This document shows, piece by piece, positions 7,931 to 17,338 of a stretch of 64,000 nt of DNA (positions are counted from its first letter, which is position 1; each line of letters opens with the position of its first letter). This DNA comes from Rhizobium vallis (GTDB taxonomy: Bacteria; Pseudomonadota; Alphaproteobacteria; Rhizobiales; Rhizobiaceae), in assembly GCF_003985155.1 (NCBI RefSeq), contig NZ_ML133698.1, forward strand, positions 124,001-188,000, written 5' to 3'. Both the position numbers and the translations under genes were made by a program. Below the pieces are notes generated by a model, which was given only the letters and a program-made list of their open reading frames with translations, was not told the origin of the DNA and did no database searches.

Positions 7931-8797
7931 ATGCCGGTAAGAGCATTCCTTTCAGAGCGGAGAACGACCATGAAAACCTTTGAATCTTTTGCAGCCCTCT
8001 TAGCCCCGCTGCGGGCCGGCCTTTTGACGTGCCTTCTTGCAACGGGCGCCGGGTCGGCTGTCGCGGCCGGCAATCCCTACAATCTCATCGAGCCCGGGAC
8101 GATCAGCGTCGGCACGATGGGCGACGCCAAACCCTACACTTTCGCCACAGCGGACGGCCAATTCACTGGTTTCGACATCGAGTTCTTCCTCAACGTCGCC
8201 TCCCGCATCGGCTTCCCCAAGGAGAAGGTGACGTTCACCGGCCAGGAATTTTCGGCGCTGCTGCCTTCGGTCGCCAATGAGCGCTTCGACGTTGCCGTTG
8301 CGGCGATCGGAACCACCGAAGCCCGCAAGAAGACGGTCGATTTTTCCGACGGCTATCTTGCCGGCTACCTCTCCGTGCTGACGCCTGATGCCGGGATCAA
8401 GGATGCTGATGGGCTGAAGGGCAAGCGTCTCGGCGTGGTGCAGGGAACGCTGCAGGAAGTCTATGCCGCCAAGAATTTCGGTGGGACCGATCTCGTGAAA
8501 TTCCCCGACAACAATTCCGCCGTGGCTGCGCTCAATAATGGCACGATCGATGCGCATTTTCTCGATTACGAGGCCGCCAAGCAATATGGCGAGCGTTATC
8601 CCGCACTGAAGGTCGCCGTCAACATCCCGTCCTTCGATGCGCCGGCTGGCTTCGTGATCAGGAAGGGCAACGACGCGTTCCGCACGGCGCTGAACGGCGC
8701 CCTGCACGACGCGATGCAGGACGGCACCTGGAAGACACTCTACGAAAAGTGGTTTCCCGGCTCGCCGATGCCCGACCAGTATCTTCCCAAGAAGTGA
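7931..8797 (+). CDS. Amino-acid-type ABC transporter substrate-binding protein
   Basis: 288 residues, family 3 periplasmic binding protein. The start at 7931 has a very strong GGAGAGGAGGG site; ATG 7970 (MKTFESF) would give a tidier signal peptide ending ...GSAVAA. The mature part shows family hallmarks: SVGTMGDAKPYTF, GFDIEFFLNVASRIG, FDVAVAAIGTTEARKKTVDFSD and LGVVQGTLQEVYA. It should deliver its ligand to the fused permease/ATPase encoded next. The ligand may be an amino acid or derivative such as an opine-like compound, given the FAD oxidoreductase downstream; this is inference. Confidence 0.88.
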   Translation: MPVRAFLSERRTTMKTFESFAALLAPLRAGLLTCLLATGAGSAVAAGNPYNLIEPGTISVGTMGDAKPYTFATADGQFTGFDIEFFLNVASRIGFPKEKVTFTGQEFSALLPSVANERFDVAVAAIGTTEARKKTVDFSDGYLAGYLSVLTPDAGIKDADGLKGKRLGVVQGTLQEVYAAKNFGGTDLVKFPDNNSAVAALNNGTIDAHFLDYEAAKQYGERYPALKVAVNIPSFDAPAGFVIRKGNDAFRTALNGALHDAMQDGTWKTLYEKWFPGSPMPDQYLPKK

Positions 8798-8864
8798 GGC
8801 CGCAGGCCGTCCGTCAAAAGCGGACGGCTGACGCCTTGCGCCGGCATGTCCGACAAGGGCTTCG

Positions 8865-10397
8865 ATGGGGATTTTTATGAACTGGCTTGAAAATCTGCGC
8901 CGCAGCTTCCTGGATTGGGACGCGATGGCGGAAGTGCTGCCGAGCATGATCAGCATCGGCCTGAAGAATACGCTGATCCTCGCCGCCGCTTCAACCGTGC
9001 TCGGCGTCGTCATCGGCATGGTGCTCGCGGTCATGGGCATTTCGCAGTCCCGCTGGCTGCGGCTGCCGGCACGCATTTATACCGATATTTTTCGCGGGCT
9101 GCCGGCGATCGTCACGATCCTGATCATCGGCCAAGGGTTTGCCCGGATGGGACGGGAGATCTTCGGTCCGTCGCCATTCCCGCTCGGCATCCTGGCGCTC
9201 AGCCTGATTGCCGGCGCCTATATCGGCGAGATCTTCCGATCGGGCATCCAGAGCGTCGAGCGCGGACAGATGGAAGCCTGTCGGGCGCTCAGCATGAGCT
9301 ACGGGCAGGGCATGCGCCTGATCGTCATCCCGCAGGGTGTCCGACGCGTTCTGCCGGCGCTGGTCAATCAGTTCATCGGCAACGTCAAGGATTCGAGCCT
9401 CGTCTATTTCCTGGGATTGCTCGCCTCGGAGCGGGAGATCTTTCGCGTAGGACAGGACCAGGCCGTCGTCACCGGCAATCTGTCGCCGCTGCTGCTGGCG
9501 GGCGTCTTCTACCTCGTCATCACCGTGCCGCTGACCCACTTTGTCAATTTCATCGATACGAGGCTGCGGCTGGGAAAACAGGGGCGCGGTTCAGGCACCG
9601 CGAGCGGGTTGGTCGAGGTGAGCGAGCTGAAGGCGGCCGCCAGCCCCGCTGCTACCGATGCGCCACGTTTCAGGGGCGGCGCGCTCAACATCCGCAATCT
9701 CACCATGGCCTATGGCGAACTCGACGTGCTGAAGGGCATCGACCTCGACATTGCCCCCGGCAGCGTCACCTGCATCATTGGGCCTTCCGGCTCGGGCAAA
9801 TCGACACTGCTGCGCTGCCTGAACCGGCTCGTCGAACCGAAGGGCGGCGACATCCTTCTCGATGGCGACAGCATCCTTGCCATGAAGCCGGAGAGGCTGC
9901 GCCGGCGCGTCGGCATGGTGTTCCAGCACTTCAACCTGTTCCCCGACCATACAGCGTTTGAGAACGTCATGTTGTCGCTGACGAAGGTCAAGAAAATGCC
10001 GAGGCGGGAGGCGCAGCGTATCGCCGAGGCGCGGCTCGCCGAAGTCGGTCTTGCCGCCCGCAGGGATCATCGCCCGGCGGGGCTTTCGGGCGGTCAACAG
10101 CAGCGTGTCGCCATCGCCCGCGCACTCGCCATGGACCCCGAAATCATATTGTTCGACGAAGTCACGAGCGCACTCGATCCCGAACTGGTGAAAGGCGTTC
10201 TTGACCTGATGGCCGCACTCGGCCGTCAGGGCATGACGATGGCTGTCGTGACCCATGAGATGGGATTTGCCCGCAGGGTGGCCGACCAGGTCGTCTTCAT
10301 GGATGAGGGCCGTATCGTCGAGGCGGGATGCCCCGAGCAGATCTTCGACAATCCGCGCAGCGAACGGCTGCAGCGCTTCCTGGCGGAAGTCCTCTGA
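8865..10397 (+). CDS. Fused ABC permease/ATPase, amino-acid type
   Basis: 510 residues joining two functions usually on separate chains. Residues about 25-240 are a HisM/GlnP-type permease with five or so membrane spans and the EAA loop (MEACRALSMSYGQGMRLIVIPQGVRRVLPAL). After a linker of about 35 residues rich in Ala/Ser, residues 270-510 form an ATPase with Walker A GPSGSGKST, Q-loop FQHFNLF, signature LSGGQQQRVAIARAL and Walker B IILFDEVTSALD. A homodimer would give a complete importer. It lies 68 bases after the binding protein gene. ATG 8877 is an alternative start. Confidence 0.92.
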   Translation: MGIFMNWLENLRRSFLDWDAMAEVLPSMISIGLKNTLILAAASTVLGVVIGMVLAVMGISQSRWLRLPARIYTDIFRGLPAIVTILIIGQGFARMGREIFGPSPFPLGILALSLIAGAYIGEIFRSGIQSVERGQMEACRALSMSYGQGMRLIVIPQGVRRVLPALVNQFIGNVKDSSLVYFLGLLASEREIFRVGQDQAVVTGNLSPLLLAGVFYLVITVPLTHFVNFIDTRLRLGKQGRGSGTASGLVEVSELKAAASPAATDAPRFRGGALNIRNLTMAYGELDVLKGIDLDIAPGSVTCIIGPSGSGKSTLLRCLNRLVEPKGGDILLDGDSILAMKPERLRRRVGMVFQHFNLFPDHTAFENVMLSLTKVKKMPRREAQRIAEARLAEVGLAARRDHRPAGLSGGQQQRVAIARALAMDPEIILFDEVTSALDPELVKGVLDLMAALGRQGMTMAVVTHEMGFARRVADQVVFMDEGRIVEAGCPEQIFDNPRSERLQRFLAEVL

Positions 10398-10466
10398 CGC
10401 ATCGGTCGCAACGCACGCGCTGGATCTCATTCGAACAAAGCAAGAGCAGGAAACAAGGTTATCGAC

Positions 10467-11603
10467 ATGAATGCCTTCAACAAGTCTTCGAAGGTCGCCA
10501 TCATCGGCGGCGGCATATTCGGCGTCTCGACGGCGGTCCATCTGGCCCGGCTCGGGATTGCCACCGTGCTGATCAATGACGGGCCGCTTGCCAACGGCGC
10601 CTCCGGCCGTTCGCTCGCCTGGCTCAACTCGGCCCGCAAGCGCTCGGATGCCTATCATAGGCTGCGCCTGGCCGGTATTGACCGTTACCGTACGCTCGCC
10701 GCCCGATATCCCGATGCCCCGTGGGTTCGTTTCGACGGCGGCCTCACCTGGGACGCCGATGACGCCAGCAATGAGATCACGGAGATCTTCGACTACGAGC
10801 GCGATCTCGGCTATCACGCGCAATGGCTCGCGCCCGAAAAAATTGCCGCGGCAACGCCCGGGGTCGACGCCCGTGCCGTGACGCCGCAGGGCGCGATCTT
10901 CAATCCCGGGGAGGGGTGGGTCGATCTCCCCTCGCTGATCGGCGCGCTTGCTAAAGAATTCCGCGAACTCGGCGGCGAGATCGTCATCAATGCCGGGCGT
11001 GCGACGGTGGATATCGAAGGCGGGCGCGCCAGCGGTGTCACGACGGCGGATGGCAGGCGCCGCGCGGCCGATGCCGTGCTGCTTGCCGCGGGCGGCGAGG
11101 TTCCGGCGATCGTGGCCGAGGCCGGCCAGCATATCGAGGACGGGACGCCAGTTGCCCTTCTCGTCAGAACCAAGCCGATCCGCCATCCGCTGAAGGCCGT
11201 ACTCAATACGCCTCGCGTTGCCATTCGCCCAACGCCAAATGGCGGCTTCGCGCTCGATTCCGCCTGGTCGGAGGAAGAGGTGCGCGTCAGGCCTGACGGC
11301 AGCTATGATGTCAGGCAATCGACGCTGGACGGGCTGTTGCGTGAGGCGTCGAACGTTCTCGAAGGCAATCCTGTGCTTGAGATCGAGGATTACGGCGTCG
11401 GGCTGAAACCTATCCCGGGCGACGGCGAGCCGGTCTTCGGCGAATTGCCGTCGATCCCGGGTTATTTCGTCGCCTTCAGCCATAGCGGGGCCACCCTTGG
11501 GCTGATCGCCGGCGAACTGCTGGCGGACGAGATAGCCACCGGGCACCGCCACCCGCTGCTTGTGGGCTTCCGGCCCGAGCGCTTCAGTCCATCGCAACAG
11601 TGA
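10467..11603 (+). CDS. FAD-dependent oxidoreductase, DAO family
   Basis: 378 residues. The N-terminal FAD-binding fold is clear (VAIIGGGIFGVSTAVHLARLG, then a basic-Ser stretch NGASGRSLAWLN), and the C-terminal part has IPGYFVAFSHSGATLG, typical of D-amino-acid/sarcosine/glycine-oxidase-like enzymes. It probably oxidises an amine or amino acid in the cytoplasm. It closes the LacI-regulated transporter operon (about 70-base gap), so the imported compound is the likely substrate. The exact substrate cannot be read from sequence. Confidence 0.85.
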   Translation: MNAFNKSSKVAIIGGGIFGVSTAVHLARLGIATVLINDGPLANGASGRSLAWLNSARKRSDAYHRLRLAGIDRYRTLAARYPDAPWVRFDGGLTWDADDASNEITEIFDYERDLGYHAQWLAPEKIAAATPGVDARAVTPQGAIFNPGEGWVDLPSLIGALAKEFRELGGEIVINAGRATVDIEGGRASGVTTADGRRRAADAVLLAAGGEVPAIVAEAGQHIEDGTPVALLVRTKPIRHPLKAVLNTPRVAIRPTPNGGFALDSAWSEEEVRVRPDGSYDVRQSTLDGLLREASNVLEGNPVLEIEDYGVGLKPIPGDGEPVFGELPSIPGYFVAFSHSGATLGLIAGELLADEIATGHRHPLLVGFRPERFSPSQQ

Positions 11604-11692
11604 GGTCGAAACGGCAGCGCGACAGGCTGAGCGGCGGGCGGATCAATTAGAGCCATTGAGCGTTTTCCTCTGGAAACAACGGGAGACGCATC

Positions 11693-12202
11693 ATGGTGAA
11701 GGACCAGTCCGCCGACTTTGGCACAGAGAAGAGATATGACGACGGCATCCCAATGGCGAACGGGGAAGAGGCGGGCGTCAATCCCGCTCTGCTGCGGCGT
11801 GAGGGCTTTGCGAGCGAGGCCGAGTACCGGGCGTATCTTGCCACGCTTGGCGCAGATGGCCTGCCTCGGAGTGAAGACTATGGCGAGGTGCCGTTCCCCG
11901 TTTCCGAGGATCATGTTCTGGAAGCCCGGCTACGGGAGTTGCGGGAAGAGCTCGAAAACCTCCGGGCTCGCCTTCACGTGATCAGAGAGCAGGCGGCGAC
12001 CGTGGTTTCCGAGAACGTCCGCTGGGCCGATGCGAGCGCCCATGCGCAGCTCGGCAATCAGCCGTGGCTCAAGCTGGCGGGCGCGATGGCGACGGCATTC
12101 GTCGTGGCGCGCGGCATCCGCCGGCTGCCTTTGGGAACCGTGGCGACCACGGCTTTGCCCCTTGTCGCTGCCGCACTGAACCGGAAGTTCGCCCGAGCGT
12201 AG
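11693..12202 (+). CDS. Coiled-coil protein with hydrophobic C-terminus
   Basis: 169 residues from ATG 11693, GGGAG upstream. Residues 75-105 are a strong coiled coil (LEARLRELREELENLRARLH); residues about 125-165 are hydrophobic (WLKLAGAMATAFVVARGI, ALPLVAAAL), perhaps one or two membrane segments. Not a recognised family. It stands between the FAD enzyme and kup on the same strand, but with gaps near 90 and 175 bases. Confidence 0.55.
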   Translation: MVKDQSADFGTEKRYDDGIPMANGEEAGVNPALLRREGFASEAEYRAYLATLGADGLPRSEDYGEVPFPVSEDHVLEARLRELREELENLRARLHVIREQAATVVSENVRWADASAHAQLGNQPWLKLAGAMATAFVVARGIRRLPLGTVATTALPLVAAALNRKFARA

Positions 12203-12377
12203 GTCGCGCGGTGTTCGAACGGGACCGCGCTCTATTTCTTGGAATTGGCTTCAGAGTCGGCTATGAGGCCGATCTGGCCTGCGGTCATCCGGATAAGATC
12301 GATCAGGTTTCGATAGTGTTTTAAATTGCGATGGCCGCACCATATCCTTGGTCTGGACCAAAAGCCGAGGATGCCCG

Positions 12378-14276
12378 ATGACTGCGACAGCCCATGACGC
12401 CAGCAGCCAAAATGGTTCGCGACAACTCGCGGCGCTGGTGCTCGGTGCGATCGGGGTCGTCTATGGCGACATCGGCACCAGCCCGCTCTATGCCTTTCGC
12501 GAGGCGCTTCGGCCCTTCGCGCATGACGGCGCGACCCCGCCTGAAGTGATCGGGCTGATCTCGCTGATGATCTGGACGCTGACGATCATCGTCACCTTCA
12601 AATACGTGCTTTTTCTCTTGCGGGCCGACAATGACGGCGAGGGCGGAACGCTGTCGCTGCTGGCCCTTCTGATGAAGAAGACGAAAAAGCACGCGACCAT
12701 CTTCTTCTTCGCCGGCATCATCGGTGCCGCCCTTTTTATCGGGGACGCGATGATCACGCCGGCGCTTTCGGTCCTTTCCGCGCTGGAAGGGCTGAAACTG
12801 GTGACACCCGTCTTTACGCCCTATGTGCTGCCGATCGCGGTGGCAATCATGCTCGTCATATTCCTGATGCAGTCGGTCGGCACTGCCGCCGTTTCCAGGC
12901 TGTTCGGACCGATCACCCTTGTCTGGTTCGTGGTCATGGGCATAGCCGGCCTGCTGCATATCGCCGACGACCTCTCCATCCTCGCCGCACTCAATCCCTA
13001 CTACGCGCTCGATTTCATCACCCATGCGGGCTTCGTCGGCCTCGTCATCCTCGGCGCCGTCTTCCTGACCGTCACCGGTGCCGAGGCGCTCTATGCCGAT
13101 CTCGGACATTTCGGGCGCAGGCCGATCCAGTTCGCCTGGTTCGCCGTCGTCTTTCCGTCGCTTGCCCTCAACTATCTCGGCCAGGGCGCTCTCGTCCTGA
13201 AGAACCCGGCTGCCGCTTCCGATCCGTTCTTCCTGCTGTTCCCGGGATGGGCGCTGCTGCCGACGGTGCTTCTGGCGACGGCCGCGACGATTATCGCCAG
13301 CCAGGCGGTGATCACGGGAGCCTTCTCGCTCGCGCGCCAGGCCATCCATCTCGGATTCCTGCCCCGGCTGGAAATATGCTTCACATCGGCCTCGAATACC
13401 GGCCAGATCTACGTTCCCACGGTCAACATGATGCTGCTGATCGGCGTGCTTGCCCTGATCCTCAGCTTCGGCAGCTCGGAATCGCTGGCGACGGCCTACG
13501 GGATCTCGGTGACAGGCGCGATGGTGGTCACAACAGTGCTGTCGTACCAGTTCCTTCGCGCCATCTGGGGCTGGACGGTGTTATCAGCCCTGGCCGTCCT
13601 GCTTCCGCTCTTCGTGCTGGAGAGCGTCTTCCTCGGCGCCAACCTTTTGAAGATCCATGACGGCGGCTATGTTCCGGTCCTGATCGCCGCAGCGCTGATC
13701 GCCATGATGTGGACATGGAAGAAGGGAACGTTGCTCGTGCGGGAAAAGTCGGCGCGCAACGACATTCCGCTTGCCCAGTTCATCAAGTCGATCGAGCGGA
13801 AATCCGACCATAGCCCCGTCGATGTCCCGGGAACGGCGATCTTCCTGACAAGCGTTCCCGACATGACGCCGAACGTGCTCCTGCACAATATCAAGCACAA
13901 CAGGGTCCTTCACGACCGCAACGTCATCCTGAATGTCCGGACGGCATCGCGACCCTATGTGCCGGAATCGCAGCGCGTGACGATCGAGCGGCTCTCGCCC
14001 CGCTTCAGCAAGATCCAGCTCAATTTCGGCTTTATGGAAGATCAGAACGTGTCGGCGGCCATGCCGCTCTGCCGGCAGGCGGGATTCAACTTCGAGATCA
14101 TGTCGACCTCCTTCTATGTCGGGCGGCGCAAGCTCGTCGGCGATCCCAATACCGGTCTTCCCCATTGGCAGGATCGGCTGTTCATCGCCATGGCCGGTTT
14201 CGCCATCGATCCGTCCGATTATTTCCAGTTGCCGAGCAATCGTGTCGTCGAACTCGGCGAGCAGCTGGTGATCTGA
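12378..14276 (+). CDS. kup: KUP-type potassium uptake protein
   Basis: 632 residues from ATG 12378, with CGAGG nine bases upstream; the frame extends to 12348 but the N-terminus fits better here. The KUP hallmark LGAIGVVYGDIGTSPLYAFRE begins near residue 20, followed by about 12 membrane spans (for example GDAMITPALSVLSALEGLK) and a cytoplasmic C-terminal domain. It imports K+ by proton symport and matters under low potassium or low pH. Rhizobia often carry several kup genes; this would be a plasmid-borne copy. Confidence 0.95.
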   Translation: MTATAHDASSQNGSRQLAALVLGAIGVVYGDIGTSPLYAFREALRPFAHDGATPPEVIGLISLMIWTLTIIVTFKYVLFLLRADNDGEGGTLSLLALLMKKTKKHATIFFFAGIIGAALFIGDAMITPALSVLSALEGLKLVTPVFTPYVLPIAVAIMLVIFLMQSVGTAAVSRLFGPITLVWFVVMGIAGLLHIADDLSILAALNPYYALDFITHAGFVGLVILGAVFLTVTGAEALYADLGHFGRRPIQFAWFAVVFPSLALNYLGQGALVLKNPAAASDPFFLLFPGWALLPTVLLATAATIIASQAVITGAFSLARQAIHLGFLPRLEICFTSASNTGQIYVPTVNMMLLIGVLALILSFGSSESLATAYGISVTGAMVVTTVLSYQFLRAIWGWTVLSALAVLLPLFVLESVFLGANLLKIHDGGYVPVLIAAALIAMMWTWKKGTLLVREKSARNDIPLAQFIKSIERKSDHSPVDVPGTAIFLTSVPDMTPNVLLHNIKHNRVLHDRNVILNVRTASRPYVPESQRVTIERLSPRFSKIQLNFGFMEDQNVSAAMPLCRQAGFNFEIMSTSFYVGRRKLVGDPNTGLPHWQDRLFIAMAGFAIDPSDYFQLPSNRVVELGEQLVI

Positions 14277-14392
14277 CCGAACTGGTTCGGCAAGGGTCGG
14301 GTCCGGAAGCGTACATATGCCGGCGAATTGAGCGGGCGCCATCTTGTTGCCGAAGTGTGCGTGAAACCTTCCTGTCTTGAAAGGAGGATTGC

Positions 14393-14644
14393 ATGGCTGG
14401 ATATGATGACCGCTACGTCGAGATCACGACGCGGCTGCGCTCGGTGCAGTCGTTCTGCGATTTCCTTTCGCAAGGCGCAACCGTCCGCGTCGCCCTGTCG
14501 GACGGTGCACCCTACAAGGACGTGACATCGGTTCTGCTCGAACGGAACCGCCGGGAGGCCGAAGCGCTCGCCCGCACGCGCAGGCAGCTCTATCCGGAGC
14601 TGGCGGACGAAGATGTGATGCCGCTGCTTTACAGCTGCCACTGA
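14393..14644 (+). CDS. Small hypothetical protein
   Basis: 83 residues, excellent ribosome site (AAGGAGGATTGC) before ATG 14393. Contains a central RVALSDGAPYKDVTSVLLER and an arginine-rich helix; ends YSCH. No known domain. Lies 116 bases after kup and converges on the chemoreceptor gene, with 44 bases between their stops. Confidence 0.5.
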   Translation: MAGYDDRYVEITTRLRSVQSFCDFLSQGATVRVALSDGAPYKDVTSVLLERNRREAEALARTRRQLYPELADEDVMPLLYSCH

Positions 14645-14688
14645 GGCCGCGCGTCGCGGCCATGACGCCCGCAGGGAACCAGGCTGTC

Positions 14689-17196
14689 TTATGCCGCGCT
14701 GATACGCCGGGGTGCATCCTTTTCATCCAATTGGAACTGGTCGATCAGCTGGAGGAGCGTCTTCGTCTCGTCTGCCAGTTCTTTGGTCGCCGCACTTGTT
14801 TCCTCGACCATGGCCGCATTCTGCTGGGTCATCTGGTCCATCCGGTTGACCGACGTATTCACTTCATGGAGCGCGTTGTATTGCTCCCGGCTCGAGCGGG
14901 CGATGACGTCCATCTGCTCGGATGCGGTGACCACTTTCGCGGAAATATTCTCAAGGATTTCGCTCGTTTCGCGCACGACGCGCGCGCCGTTGGTAATCTC
15001 CGCCCGCGAGCGGCCGATGAGCTGCTTGATCTTCTGGCCGGCCTCCGCCGAGCGCTGGGCGAGATCGCGGACTTCCTGGGCGACGACCGCAAAACCTTTT
15101 CCGGCCTCACCGGCGCGTGCCGCTTCGATGCCGGCGTTGAGCGCAAGCAGGTTCGTCTGGAAGGCGATCTCGTCGATGACGTCGATGATCTGCACGATCT
15201 CGTCGGAGGCGGCTTCGATCTTGCCCATCGCATCGATAGCGCTGGCGACGACCGCCGACGAGGCATCGGCCGTCTGCTTGGTATCGGTGATGATCTCGCG
15301 GGCATCGTCGGCGCAAGCCGCGGAGGAACGGACCGTGGTGGTGATCTCCTCGATGGCCGCGGCGATCTCCTCGAGCGCGACGGCCTGCTGTTCGGTGCGC
15401 TTTGCCAGGTTGTTAGCGGAGAGATCCATCTGGCCGGCATTGCCCTCGATCATCCGGGTGTTGGTGCGGATCTGGTCGATCGTTTCCTGCAGGCGCAGCA
15501 GCGACGAGTTAAAATCGTTGCGAAGCTGTTCCAGCCGGCCGAAGAAAGGTGTGGCGATCGTCTGCGAAATGTCGCCCCGCGCCAGGCGTCCGAGACCTTC
15601 CGCCAGCGCCGTGACCGCGAAATCGATCTGCCCTTCGACCGCGCGTTTTTCCTCGTCGTTACGGTGCCTTTCTTCCTCCGCTCTCGTTCGCTCGATCTCG
15701 CTGCGCTCCTCGATCTCGACCTTGGCGATGGCATTGTTCTTGAAGACGCCCAACGCACGCGCCATGTCGCCGATCTCGTCGGCCCTGTATTCGCCGACGA
15801 TCGATGTTTCGAGCTTGCCGTCGGCGAGCCGCCGCATCGCCGAGGTGATCTGGTTGATCGGTCCCTTGAGCGTCACGGTCAGCCCGACGCCGGCGAGGAT
15901 TGCGATCAGCACGCCGAGGAAGGTCGTTCCTATCGACATGGAATTGGCGTTGGTGCGCTCCTCGGCGGCGTTCTGCCGCTGCATTTCGGCAAAAGCCGTC
16001 AGCTGCGACCACATGCGGTCGACATCGGCAGCAGCAGCGCGGAATTCGTCCTGGCGCTCCGCGCTAATGCGGACGAGATCGGTGGCGGATTTCTGCATCC
16101 TGTCCAGCGCCGGCAGAAGCTTCGGCTTGAGATTGTCGAACTGCGAAACGCCGCCGGCATCGGAAATCAGAACGTCCAGTCCTTTCCGGACAGCGGTGAT
16201 TTCCTGCGAAAGCCGCTGGAGATTGGCGTCCGTCGGCGCGAGCGTCAGTTTCGCCATGACGATCTGGATCACATAGGCCGAGGTTGTGAGCTTCTGGCCG
16301 TCTCTCTGGCCTGTTTTGGCGCGCTCGACCGATTTGGCGGTCTCGGCCGCCTTGTCGGTGACCGTTTTCACCCGCCGAGTGGCTACCGCCTGCAGGTCGG
16401 GCAGTCTGCCGACGAGCTGGCCGATGACGTTTCGGAGACCGGCTGCGCGTTCCTCGTTCTGATCGGTGGCTTCGACCAGCGGCTTCAAGGTCGCAACGGC
16501 ATCGTCGACCGCCTTCCTGGCCTCTGCCGCTTCGCCGGCAAGCGCCATGGCGAGGATGCGTTGCTGCCGGGCGAGTTCCTCCACATCGGAGCCTGCGATA
16601 GGGCCGCCCGCTTGAGCCTTGTCGTTCAATGCCTGCGCGAAGGACGCGAAGTCCGAAATGCGCTGCGCATCGCCGAGCGTATTGCGGGCCTCATCCTCCT
16701 GCATATCGGCCGCGCGCTGGAGAACCTTGCTGCCTTCGACAATATCCGTCTGTGAGGAAACGACGACGCTCTGCGCCTTCTGGAGATCGGCAAGCAGCGC
16801 GGTCCGGTTCTCCTGAAGCTGCCACAGCGAGTCCATTCGCGTGGAAATTCCGTCGATGGAAGACAGCGTCTGCTCCAGTTCCTGCTGGCCGCTGCGATCG
16901 GAAGCGAGCCTGTCGAGGTCGGATTTCAGAAGACTGCGCTGATCGGCAAGCTTCTGGGTGACGATATCCCTGTTTTCCCGAGTGGCATTGGCGAGGAACT
17001 CGGCCATTGCGGCCGACAGATCGCGAAAGCCGCTGAGCGATTGCAGGACGGAATTGGAAATATCCATGCGCCCCTGAAGGAGGCTCGATGCATAAAAGCC
17101 CATGGCGCCGACCGCCATGATGCTCAAGACGAACGGAACGATGAACACCATCACCTGCGTCTGGATGCGAACCCGCGACAACAGCCTTCCCAGCAT
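14689..17196 (-). CDS. Methyl-accepting chemotaxis protein
   Basis: 835 residues, ATG 17196 with GGGAGGGG upstream. A membrane span at about 15-37, an unusually long helical periplasmic region (about 38-418), a second span at about 421-443, a HAMP domain, and a cytoplasmic signalling domain with the hairpin signature EAGKGFAVVAQEVRDLAQRS near residue 700. It senses an external ligand and signals to CheA/CheW. No NWETF-type CheR tether at the C-terminus. It is a single orphan gene, so partners must be elsewhere. Confidence 0.93.
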   Translation of the reverse strand: MLGRLLSRVRIQTQVMVFIVPFVLSIMAVGAMGFYASSLLQGRMDISNSVLQSLSGFRDLSAAMAEFLANATRENRDIVTQKLADQRSLLKSDLDRLASDRSGQQELEQTLSSIDGISTRMDSLWQLQENRTALLADLQKAQSVVVSSQTDIVEGSKVLQRAADMQEDEARNTLGDAQRISDFASFAQALNDKAQAGGPIAGSDVEELARQQRILAMALAGEAAEARKAVDDAVATLKPLVEATDQNEERAAGLRNVIGQLVGRLPDLQAVATRRVKTVTDKAAETAKSVERAKTGQRDGQKLTTSAYVIQIVMAKLTLAPTDANLQRLSQEITAVRKGLDVLISDAGGVSQFDNLKPKLLPALDRMQKSATDLVRISAERQDEFRAAAADVDRMWSQLTAFAEMQRQNAAEERTNANSMSIGTTFLGVLIAILAGVGLTVTLKGPINQITSAMRRLADGKLETSIVGEYRADEIGDMARALGVFKNNAIAKVEIEERSEIERTRAEEERHRNDEEKRAVEGQIDFAVTALAEGLGRLARGDISQTIATPFFGRLEQLRNDFNSSLLRLQETIDQIRTNTRMIEGNAGQMDLSANNLAKRTEQQAVALEEIAAAIEEITTTVRSSAACADDAREIITDTKQTADASSAVVASAIDAMGKIEAASDEIVQIIDVIDEIAFQTNLLALNAGIEAARAGEAGKGFAVVAQEVRDLAQRSAEAGQKIKQLIGRSRAEITNGARVVRETSEILENISAKVVTASEQMDVIARSSREQYNALHEVNTSVNRMDQMTQQNAAMVEETSAATKELADETKTLLQLIDQFQLDEKDAPRRISAA

Positions 17197-17338
17197 GAGC
17201 CCCTCCCTTTCCCGCGTACCTCAAACACATAAAGCGTCAATGGAATGAATATTTCATACAGAATGATTCGTGAAATATTCGTTTCAAATGTCGCCGTGAG
17301 CGCGTTGAAAGTCGTTTTTCCACCGGATTTCGGGGCGA

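Noticed and set aside
9591..11597. Minus-strand frame over the transporter and oxidoreductase genes
   Set aside because: Antisense to two strongly supported genes and without recognisable motifs.
14662..16755. Long plus-strand reading frame over the chemoreceptor gene
   Set aside because: It is antisense to an excellent MCP gene and its translation has no recognisable domain; high-GC shadow.
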